9,033 nucleotides of DNA from an uncultured Collinsella sp. (GTDB taxonomy: Bacteria > Actinomycetota > Coriobacteriia > Coriobacteriales > Coriobacteriaceae): assembly GCA_902388545.1 (NCBI GenBank), contig CABMPS010000073.1, positions 1 to 9,033 of the forward strand. The letters are read 5' to 3'. A program made the position numbers and the translations under genes. Of the stretch, positions 1 to 5,826 are shown in pieces; positions within the stretch are counted from its first letter, which is position 1, and every line of letters starts with the position of its first letter. Below the pieces are notes generated by a model. It did no database searches, was not told where the DNA came from, and saw nothing but the letters and a program-made list of their open reading frames with translations.

Positions 1-339
1 TCACCCAGCGCCGAACCGGCACGGGTGCACGCGCGCGACCTCGGCAATCGCGCTTGCGGCGCAGGTCGTCTCGTAATCGGGCGCGGCGCCAACCGGCGCT
101 TCCAAAAGCTCGGCCTGAGAAACAACGTCGAGCGAGCGTCCATGTGCGAGCAGCATATCGACGGTACAGAATAATTCGCAGCGCGCCGCCAAGCGCCCAC
201 CGGGTTTGCGGGCCCCCTTTGCCACGGCACGAACCTGACGACCCCGCTCGTCAAGCATCGTCAGAATCAGATCGGTCTCTTTGAGCTTGGTCTTGTCGAG
301 CACGAGCACCTTCGTGCGATATGTCCGGGAGCCTGCCAT
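1..339 (-). CDS. recO: DNA repair protein RecO, N-terminal part only (frame closes early)
   Basis: RecO acts in the RecF pathway, helping load RecA onto SSB-coated single-stranded DNA and annealing complementary strands. The first ~80 residues (start MAGSRTYRTKVLVLDKTKLKE, then a DLILTMLDERGRQVRAVAKG stretch and a basic ARKPGGRL segment) fit the RecO OB-fold domain. The ATG at 339 follows the era stop by 15 nt; an AAGGA overlapping that stop is a somewhat distant ribosome site (12 nt). The frame ends in TGA at positions 3-1, giving 112 residues, against about 240 for the family, so the helical and zinc-binding C-terminal part is missing. The last residues (HPCRFGAG) look unlike RecO. The other frame there reads TRAGSALG without a stop to the edge, so a one-base indel in the GCGCGCG run near 30-36 could explain the stop. 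Identity is fairly sure; whether the gene is really truncated cannot be judged from this window. Confidence 0.8.
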   Translation of the reverse strand: MAGSRTYRTKVLVLDKTKLKETDLILTMLDERGRQVRAVAKGARKPGGRLAARCELFCTVDMLLAHGRSLDVVSQAELLEAPVGAAPDYETTCAASAIAEVARVHPCRFGAG

Positions 340-354
340 GCGCGCTGCGCGTCC

Positions 355-1422
355 TTAGTCCTCGGCGTTGTAGCCAAAGCGGCGAATCTGGGCCTCGTCG
401 TCACGCCAGCCGGCCTTGACCTTCACGTCCAGCTCCAAAAAGACCTGCGTGCCAAAAATGCGCTCAAGATCGCGACGGGCGTCGATACCGATATGCTTGA
501 TCATCTCGCCGCCCTTGCCGATGATGATGCCCTTTTGGCCCTCGCGCTCGACGTAAATAGTGGCGTGCACGCGCAGCACCTTCTTGGTCTGCTCGAGCGC
601 GTCGCAGATTACGCCAACGGAGTGAGGGATCTCATCACGGGTGCGGCGCAAGACCTTCTCGCGCACAAACTCGGCAACGAGCGTCTCGTCAGAAGCGTCG
701 GTACCCATGTCCTCGGGGAACCAACGCGGGCCCTCGGGCAAAAAGTGCGCAACGGTCTCGATAAAGGCATCGACGTTGAAGTTCTTGACCGACGACGTCA
801 CGATCTCGTCGTCAAAGTCCATAAGCTCGTGGGCTGCCTTAAGCTGCTCCATGACCTGTGCGGGGTCGGCCTCATCGGCCTTGGTGAGCACCAGGACCTT
901 CTTGGAACGGGCATTCTTGACACGCTCGGCAACCCAGGCGTCTCCCCTGCCGATCGGTTTGGTGGCATCAATCAAAAACGCGACAACATCGACATCGTTC
1001 AGCTCGAACAGCGCGCTCTTGTTCAGCTCGGACCCTAGACCGTCCTTGGGCTTGTGGATACCCGGGGTATCGACAAAGACCAGCTGGTAGCCGGGGCGGT
1101 TGACGACGGCGCGCATGCGGCGGCGGGTCGTCTGGGCCACCGGCGAGGTGATGGCGACCTTTTTGCCATAGCAGGCGTTGAGCAGCGTTGACTTACCGGC
1201 GTTGGGGCGGCCGACCAAGGCCACGAAGCCACTGCGGAAACCGGGCTCAACGTCGCCAAAGCCCGCGAGGCTGTCGTCCTCATCGCACAGGGCGTCGAGC
1301 TCCTCGTCGCTCATGCCCTCAAACGGGTCGAACTCCTCGACTTCCTCATAGGCCTCGGTCGCCTTAGCATCCGGGGACTCGTCGTCCAAAATCTCATCGG
1401 TAGACTGCATATTGTCGGACAT
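355..1422 (-). CDS. era: GTPase Era with an acidic N-terminal extension
   Basis: Era is a GTPase that binds the 3' end of 16S rRNA through a KH domain and checks 30S subunit maturation. The 355-residue product is longer than the usual ~300. Residues 1-60 form an added low-complexity acidic segment (24 Asp/Glu, one Lys). The G domain follows: P-loop GRPNAGKS at 71-78, switch threonines at 98-99, DTPG at 118-121, and TKAD at 180-183 in place of the common NKxD. The KH domain carries GKGG at 302-305 and ends in AGWRDDEAQIRRFGY. The start is ATG at 1422, after AAAGGG at a normal distance and 12 nt downstream of the dgkA stop. An internal start near residue 62 would give a standard-length Era, but there is no Met there and the extension has a good ribosome site, so I keep the long form. 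It lies in the conserved ybeY-dgkA-era-recO order. Confidence 0.96.
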   Translation of the reverse strand: MSDNMQSTDEILDDESPDAKATEAYEEVEEFDPFEGMSDEELDALCDEDDSLAGFGDVEPGFRSGFVALVGRPNAGKSTLLNACYGKKVAITSPVAQTTRRRMRAVVNRPGYQLVFVDTPGIHKPKDGLGSELNKSALFELNDVDVVAFLIDATKPIGRGDAWVAERVKNARSKKVLVLTKADEADPAQVMEQLKAAHELMDFDDEIVTSSVKNFNVDAFIETVAHFLPEGPRWFPEDMGTDASDETLVAEFVREKVLRRTRDEIPHSVGVICDALEQTKKVLRVHATIYVEREGQKGIIIGKGGEMIKHIGIDARRDLERIFGTQVFLELDVKVKAGWRDDEAQIRRFGYNAED

Positions 1423-1434
1423 GGGAATCCCTTT

Positions 1435-1812
1435 CTAAATAAAGCCGAGCGCGTGGGCAAATACCAGCACGCCCACAATCGCGGCGGTGATGGAAAGAAC
1501 GTATACAGAGGCGGCGGCGATGTCCTTGGCGCGTTTTGCCAGCGGATGGAGCTCCTGGGTCGCCAGATCGACAATGGCCTCCATGGCGGTATTGCACAGC
1601 TCGCCGTGAATCACCAGGCCGCAGCAGATGATAATCGTGGCCCACTCGGCAATGTCGAGCCCCACGATGCAGCCGGCAATGACGGTGCACACGCCCGCCA
1701 CGAGCATGACCTTAATGTTGCGCTCGGTCTTGACGGCGGTGACGAAGCCCTCCATAGCATAGGAGAACGACTTTAAGAAGGATGGATGATCCTTGTTCGA
1801 TCCGGGAATCAT
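1435..1812 (-). CDS. dgkA: Diacylglycerol/undecaprenol kinase, DgkA family
   Basis: This is a small integral membrane lipid kinase of the prokaryotic DgkA family. In Gram-positive bacteria such as B. subtilis the member in this gene position phosphorylates undecaprenol, feeding the lipid carrier of cell-wall synthesis; that substrate is inferred here. The 125-residue length is typical. An amphipathic N-terminus precedes three hydrophobic helices at about 35-52, 56-70 and 100-122. Family residues are visible: E30 in TERN, then E71, N74 and E78 in GELCNTAMEAIVDL, and K96-D97 in HPLAKRAKDIAA. The start is ATG at 1812, preceded by AGGAG that overlaps the ybeY stop (6 nt spacing). Only 9 nt separate it from ybeY and 12 nt from era, so it is cotranscribed. 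The cdd gene that often follows dgkA in Firmicutes is absent. Confidence 0.93.
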   Translation of the reverse strand: MIPGSNKDHPSFLKSFSYAMEGFVTAVKTERNIKVMLVAGVCTVIAGCIVGLDIAEWATIIICCGLVIHGELCNTAMEAIVDLATQELHPLAKRAKDIAAASVYVLSITAAIVGVLVFAHALGFI

Positions 1813-1821
1813 AGACGGCTC

Positions 1822-2331
1822 CTAGTCATGGGCGTGGTTGGTGATGGGGCCAACGTGAACCAGTTTGGGATCCTCGCCGCGCTCGAGCGCCAGATCGCGC
1901 AGGATAGCGTCCTCGCGGGCCTCCATAACCTCGGCCTCGTCGTCCTCGATGTGGTCATAGCCCAGCAGGTGCAGCATGCCGTGAACGAGCATCAGACGGC
2001 ACTCGTCAGCGGGGCTATTGCCAAAACCGGGGGCCTGACGGGCAATAACCTGCGGGGCCAAGATGATATCGCCGAGCTCGAGCGTCTCATCGGCGGGAAT
2101 GTCATCGTCAAAGGCCGAATCGCACTCAAACGAGAGCACATCGGTGGTGCGGTCGATACCGCGCCACTCGTGGTTGAGCTCGTGCATCTCGTCCTCGTCG
2201 ACATACGAAAGGGAAATCTCGACTTCACGCTCAACGCCCTCGGCGGCAAGCACGACCTCGCAGATGTGCTCCACCTCCTGAGCATCGAGCAGCGTATCGA
2301 GCTCGGCATCGTTGCTGATCAATACACTCAA
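1822..2331 (-). CDS. ybeY: Endoribonuclease YbeY, rRNA maturation factor
   Basis: YbeY is a metal-dependent endoribonuclease that takes part in 16S rRNA 3'-end maturation and ribosome quality control. The 169-residue protein carries the family signature with zinc ligands H117, H121 and H127 (HGMLHLLGYDH). It also has the preceding conserved stretch LNHEWRGIDRTTDVLSF at 52-68 and GDIILAP at 87-93. The start is TTG at 2331. That codon is chosen because AAAGGAG lies 5 nt upstream and the codon overlaps the phoH stop as TTGA, a 4-nt overlap that favours translational coupling. The next in-frame candidate is a TTG at codon 4, with worse spacing. PhoH/YbeZ, encoded just upstream, is a known functional partner of YbeY, and Era, two genes downstream, binds the same end of 16S rRNA. 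Confidence 0.96.
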   Translation of the reverse strand: MSVLISNDAELDTLLDAQEVEHICEVVLAAEGVEREVEISLSYVDEDEMHELNHEWRGIDRTTDVLSFECDSAFDDDIPADETLELGDIILAPQVIARQAPGFGNSPADECRLMLVHGMLHLLGYDHIEDDEAEVMEAREDAILRDLALERGEDPKLVHVGPITNHAHD

Positions 2332-3314
2332 CGGGACTCCTTTCGGTCGCGTGAGCGTTGCTCACGCACGTCATCATAAGCATCATATGCCTCAACGATA
2401 CAACCCACTAGGGCATGACGCACCACGTCGGCACGCTCTAGGTGAGAAAATGCCACATCGTCGACACGGCCCAAAATCTTCTCGACATCCGCCAAGCCAC
2501 CACGACGACCCACCAGGTCGCGCTGGCTGAGGTCGCCGGTAATCACGAACTTGGAGTTGAATCCAAGGCGTGTCAGGAACATCTTCATCTGCTCGGGCGT
2601 GGTATTTTGCGCCTCGTCGAGCACCACGAAAGCATCGCTCAGCGTACGACCGCGCATGTAGGCGAGCGGGGCGATCTCGATCACGCCGCGCTCCATAAGC
2701 TCATCGGTGCGCTCACGATCCATCATGTCAAAAAGGGCATCGTAGAGCGGGCGCATGTACGGATCGATCTTTTCCTCGAGGGTGCCGGGCAAAAAGCCCA
2801 GGTTCTCCCCTGCTTCGACAACCGGACGCGTCAAGATCAAACGGCCCACCTCATGGCGCTTGAGCGCGGCAACGGCGAGCGCCATGGCCAGATAGGTCTT
2901 ACCGGTACCGGCAGGACCCAAGCCAAAGGTGATGGTATGCGAGCGAATGGCATCCACATAGCGCTTTTGCCCAAGCGTCTTGGGACGAATGACGCGACCG
3001 CGATACGAAAGCAGCACGTCATCGCGAAGCGATGTGGCCTCATGCTCGCCGTCGCGCAAGACGGCCAGGCAACGCGAGACATCGTCGGCAGACAGGGTAC
3101 GACCGGCCGCCGCCTCGCGAAAAGCATGTTCGAAAAAGCGAGCCACGAGCTCGACCTCGTCCGGGTCGCCGCTCACGGAGATCCTATCGCCACGGGCGAC
3201 CACGTGAGCGCGAACCAAGCTCTCGAGCGCACGAAGGACGCCGTCGCCGGCGCCCAAAACACGCGAGGGATCAACTCCCTCGGGAACGGTAAGTCTAATC
3301 TTCGAGGCTTCCAT
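2328..3314 (-). CDS. phoH: PhoH-like ATPase (YbeZ)
   Basis: This is a P-loop NTPase of the PhoH/YbeZ family, cytosolic, genetically and physically tied to YbeY in rRNA processing; RNA helicase-like activity is reported for family members. The protein has 328 residues, the usual length. An N-terminal domain (1-100) of small alpha/beta type precedes the PhoH core. Walker A is GPAGTGKT at 133-140, followed by LTRPVVEAGENLGFLPG at 161-177 and Walker B FVVLDEAQN at 229-237. I place the start at ATG 3314 (MEASKIRLTV). It is preceded by AGGGAGG with only 3 nt spacing, and the start lies inside the end of mtaB (20 nt overlap). Extending upstream to an ATG at 3332 or a GTG at 3419 would add residues that look like mtaB read out of frame. 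The stop TGA overlaps the ybeY start. Confidence 0.95.
   Translation of the reverse strand: MEASKIRLTVPEGVDPSRVLGAGDGVLRALESLVRAHVVARGDRISVSGDPDEVELVARFFEHAFREAAAGRTLSADDVSRCLAVLRDGEHEATSLRDDVLLSYRGRVIRPKTLGQKRYVDAIRSHTITFGLGPAGTGKTYLAMALAVAALKRHEVGRLILTRPVVEAGENLGFLPGTLEEKIDPYMRPLYDALFDMMDRERTDELMERGVIEIAPLAYMRGRTLSDAFVVLDEAQNTTPEQMKMFLTRLGFNSKFVITGDLSQRDLVGRRGGLADVEKILGRVDDVAFSHLERADVVRHALVGCIVEAYDAYDDVREQRSRDRKESR
2337..2343 (-). promoter_or_regulatory. Ribosome binding site that fixes the TTG start of ybeY
   Basis: AAAGGAG lies within the last codons of phoH, 5 nt before TTG 2331. It supports the rare TTG start that overlaps the phoH TGA. Confidence 0.65.
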
Positions 3315-4587
3315 GGACCTCCCTGCGCGCATGGACCAAGCCGGAATCATCGACTCCGATGATAGCAACATCGAGCAGGCACGGGGCTGTAAGTCCACAG
3401 GTATCGTCAAGACGGGCATGATGGAACGAACCGAGCGTCAGGTTGTCACCATACTCGAGCACGGCGCGCTCAACGGTGCCCACGCGACGACGAGCGTCGG
3501 CGATAGCGAGCTCCTGCGCCGCGTCTCGCATACGGCGGCTGCGCTCGGCCATAACCTCGGGCGGCACCTGGTCGGGCATGTCGGCAGCAAGGGTACCGGG
3601 ACGCTTACTGTAGCGGAACACGTGCATACGCGAGAACCCCACGCGGCGGCACAGCGCCAGCGACTCCTCGAACTCCTCGTCCGTCTCACCAGGAAAACCG
3701 ACGATGACGTCGCACGAAAGAGACGCCTGCGGCAGGATGGCGCGAATCATGCGCACCGTGTCCTCAAAGGCCTCGGCACTATAGGGACGACCCATGCGAT
3801 GCAGCGTCGCCGTACAGCCGGACTGTACGGGCAGGTGCAAAAACGGGGCAATACGCTGCGGATAGCGCGCCATAACCTTAAGCAGGCGCTCAGAGATATC
3901 CATGGGTTCGACCGAGGAAATGCGCACATGCGCAATAGTCGTGCGCTCCATGATGGCCTCGAGCAGCTCATCGATTTCGACATGCTCGTCGGTCGCGCTC
4001 TTGCCATCGTAGGCACCCAGGTTCACACCGGTCAGCACCACCTCGGGCACGCCGGCCTCCTGGGCCTCGCGAACTTGCTCAAGCACGGACTCGACGGGCA
4101 CGGAACGCTCGGGACCGCGGGCCTTCCACACGATGCAATAGGTGCAACGGTGGTTGCAGCCATCCTGGATCTTCACACCCAGACGCGAGCGACCCAGAGC
4201 GTCGACCACATCGCTGTCGCTGCAGGCGGCCACACTATCGGATTCGACACCCAGCACATCGCAGACACGTTCGGCGACATCGATCTTAGACGGCTCGGCA
4301 ATCACGCGATCCGAAAGCTCCAACAGCTCCTCGGGATGCAAATTGACCACGCATCCGGTCACGACTACATAGGGCTCATTTGGATGGGCCAGCGCATGAC
4401 GGACGGCCTTACGGGTCTTGGCCTCGGCCTCGCCCGTAACGGCACAGGTGTTAATGACGATCAGGTCGGCATCCTGGGGCTCCACCATAGCAAAACCCAG
4501 GCGCATAAGATCGGCAGTGATACGGTCAGACTCAACCCGGTTGACACGGCAGCCGAGGTTGACGACGGAAATATGGGGTGCGAGCAC
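3295..4587 (-). CDS. mtaB: tRNA N6-threonylcarbamoyladenosine (t6A37) methylthiotransferase MtaB
   Basis: MtaB is a radical-SAM methylthiotransferase that converts t6A37 to ms2t6A37 in ANN-decoding tRNAs. The 430-residue protein shows the full MiaB-type layout. The N-terminal UPF0004 domain supplies the auxiliary cluster cysteines C13 (NLGCRVN), C48 (INTCAVTGEAE) and C79 (VTGCVV). The radical-SAM triad is C144, C148 and C151 in DGCNHRCTYCIV. A C-terminal TRAM-like region starts at about residue 365. The NLGCRVN and NTCAVTGEAEAKTR motifs favour MtaB over MiaB or RimO. The start is GTG at 4587, set by AAGGAG 5 nt upstream that overlaps the dnaJ stop (TAAGGAG), with a 9-nt gap. The final 20 nt overlap phoH. 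The dnaJ-mtaB link resembles Firmicutes, where prmA and rsmE usually lie between; they are absent here. Confidence 0.94.
   Translation of the reverse strand: MLAPHISVVNLGCRVNRVESDRITADLMRLGFAMVEPQDADLIVINTCAVTGEAEAKTRKAVRHALAHPNEPYVVVTGCVVNLHPEELLELSDRVIAEPSKIDVAERVCDVLGVESDSVAACSDSDVVDALGRSRLGVKIQDGCNHRCTYCIVWKARGPERSVPVESVLEQVREAQEAGVPEVVLTGVNLGAYDGKSATDEHVEIDELLEAIMERTTIAHVRISSVEPMDISERLLKVMARYPQRIAPFLHLPVQSGCTATLHRMGRPYSAEAFEDTVRMIRAILPQASLSCDVIVGFPGETDEEFEESLALCRRVGFSRMHVFRYSKRPGTLAADMPDQVPPEVMAERSRRMRDAAQELAIADARRRVGTVERAVLEYGDNLTLGSFHHARLDDTCGLTAPCLLDVAIIGVDDSGLVHARREVHGSLED
3318..3324 (-). promoter_or_regulatory. Ribosome binding site of phoH inside the mtaB 3' end
   Basis: AGGGAGG lies only 3 nt before ATG 3314, shorter than usual, and is within the last codons of mtaB. 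No other nearby start has a better site, so this one supports the MEASKIRL start, with the caveat of tight spacing. Confidence 0.5.
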
Positions 4588-4592
4588 GCGGG

Positions 4593-4598
4593 CTCCTT
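4593..4598 (-). promoter_or_regulatory. Ribosome binding site of mtaB overlapping the dnaJ stop
   Basis: AAGGAG lies 5 nt before GTG 4587 and shares bases with the dnaJ stop codon (TAAGGAG). Ribosomes finishing dnaJ would uncover or occupy it, which suggests translational coupling of the two genes. Confidence 0.65.
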
Positions 4599-5745
4599 AA
4601 TCGAGGATATCGTCGAGGGCACTCTTGATACGGTCGGTCACCGACTTCTTACCGGAAGCGACGTCATCGCCCATCTCATCGGCAAAAGCACGGAGCAGCT
4701 CGCGCTGCTTATTGGAAAGATTGGTGGGAACGACCACGCGCAGTTGCACGATCAAGCGGCCACGCGAACCGCCACCGCCAATGCGCGGCATGCCGTAATT
4801 ATTGACGCTCACGGTGTCGCCGTACTGGGCGCCGGCGGGGACGCACACCTTAACGACCTCGTCGGGCATAATGCCCTCGACCTCGATCTCGCAGCCGAGC
4901 GCAGCCTGCGCAATCGAGATATCGCTCACCAGGTACAGGTCGTCACCGTTGCGCTTAAAGCGCTCATGGTCGGCAACGCGCACGTTGACAATCAGGTCGC
5001 CCGAAGGCTCGCCGCGAAGGCCGGCCTCGCCAAAGCCGCTCACACGCAGCTGGCGACCGGTCGAAACGCCGGCGGGAATATCGATGTCAATCTTTTCATG
5101 CGAAGGCGTGCGGCCCTGACCGTCGCAGGTCTCGCAGGGATGGTCGATAACCGTGCCCTTGCCATGGCAGTCGGGGCAAGGCGAGGAAGACTGAACCTGG
5201 CCCAAAAACGATCGCTGAACCGTCGTGACGTAGCCCGTACCGTGGCAGCGACTGCATTGCTTTTCCTGTGCACCCTCGGCCCTACCGGTACCGTTGCAGT
5301 CCTCACAGGGAGCAAGGCGATCATAGCTGATCGTCTTTTTGCAGCCGAGCGCCGCCTCCTCGAGCGTCACCGAAAGCGAGATGGCCATGTCACGTCCGCG
5401 ACGACGCTCACGACGGCTGCGGGCGCCACCACCGGCACCGCCGCCAAAAAACGACGAGAACAGGTCGTCCATGCCCATGCCACCAAAGATATCGTTGATG
5501 TCGACATAACCAGAGCCACCGGGGCCGTCCGCGGTGCCGTAACGGTCGTAGTTAGCACGCTTCTGCTCATCGGAAAGAACGGAATAGGCCTCGTTGAGCT
5601 CCTTGAACTTGGCCTCGGCCTCGGGGTCGTCCGAAACATCCGGATGTACGGTACGGGCCTTCTTTAGAAACGCACGCTTAATCGTCCGCGCGTCGGCATC
5701 CCTGTCGACGCCAAGTACCTCGTAGTAATCCCTATTTTCCGACAC
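4597..5745 (-). CDS. dnaJ: Molecular chaperone DnaJ (type I J protein)
   Basis: DnaJ is the cytosolic Hsp70 co-chaperone that delivers unfolded clients to DnaK and stimulates its ATPase. The 382-residue protein has the complete type I layout. The J domain covers 5-70 with HPD at 34-36. A Gly/Phe-rich linker covers 70-108, followed by a basic patch (RSRRERRRGR). The zinc-finger domain has four CxxCxGxG repeats starting at C147, C164, C190 and C204. Two substrate-binding C-terminal domains and a dimerisation tail run to the end. The start is GTG at 5745, with AAGGA 7 nt upstream, so the protein begins SENRDYYEVLG as family members do. A longer frame from 5811 adds 22 unlike residues and would take in the promoter-like region. 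It is the second of two tandem J proteins. In Mycobacterium a dnaJ2 copy sits in this same phoH-ybeY-era neighbourhood, so this is more likely that orthologue than the dnaKJ-operon copy. Confidence 0.95.
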   Translation of the reverse strand: MSENRDYYEVLGVDRDADARTIKRAFLKKARTVHPDVSDDPEAEAKFKELNEAYSVLSDEQKRANYDRYGTADGPGGSGYVDINDIFGGMGMDDLFSSFFGGGAGGGARSRRERRRGRDMAISLSVTLEEAALGCKKTISYDRLAPCEDCNGTGRAEGAQEKQCSRCHGTGYVTTVQRSFLGQVQSSSPCPDCHGKGTVIDHPCETCDGQGRTPSHEKIDIDIPAGVSTGRQLRVSGFGEAGLRGEPSGDLIVNVRVADHERFKRNGDDLYLVSDISIAQAALGCEIEVEGIMPDEVVKVCVPAGAQYGDTVSVNNYGMPRIGGGGSRGRLIVQLRVVVPTNLSNKQRELLRAFADEMGDDVASGKKSVTDRIKSALDDILD

Positions 5746-5752
5746 GACCGAA

Positions 5753-5757
5753 TCCTT
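5753..5757 (-). promoter_or_regulatory. Ribosome binding site of dnaJ
   Basis: AAGGA lies 7 nt before GTG 5745. It supports the GTG start and a 382-residue DnaJ instead of the longer frame beginning at 5811. Confidence 0.65.
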
Positions 5758-5766
5758 CCGACTTTC

Positions 5767-5795
5767 ATTATTGTCACAGTGCGTCCTATACCCAA
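5767..5795 (-). promoter_or_regulatory. Possible internal sigma70-type promoter for dnaJ
   Basis: In the 81-nt gap between the two J-protein genes the minus strand reads TTGGGT (5795-5790), 17 nt, then AATAAT (5772-5767). The -35 matches TTGACA at 3 of 6 positions and the -10 matches TATAAT at 5 of 6, at ideal spacing. Transcription would begin near 5760-5758, leaving a leader of about 15 nt with the AAGGA ribosome site. No CIRCE element or HspR-type (HAIR) inverted repeat is visible, so classic heat-shock control is not supported at this spot. This is motif evidence only. Confidence 0.3.
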
Positions 5796-5826
5796 GCTGG
5801 GCCGACCGCAAACAGAGGGTTTGATG

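Noticed and set aside
2442..3362. 306-codon open frame on the plus strand
   Set aside because: Antisense to phoH, whose Walker motifs are intact; explained by codon bias.
3313..5667. 784-codon open frame on the plus strand
   Set aside because: It lies fully antisense to mtaB and dnaJ, both of which carry complete conserved motifs. Its His/Ala/Gly/Thr-rich product has no recognisable domain. In GC-rich genes with strong third-position bias such antisense frames stay open by chance.
5790..5802. Small inverted repeat CCCAAGCTGGG between the two J-protein genes, considered as a terminator or operator
   Set aside because: The stem is only about 4 bp and no T-run follows on the minus strand, so neither a terminator nor a known heat-shock operator (CIRCE, HAIR) is supported.
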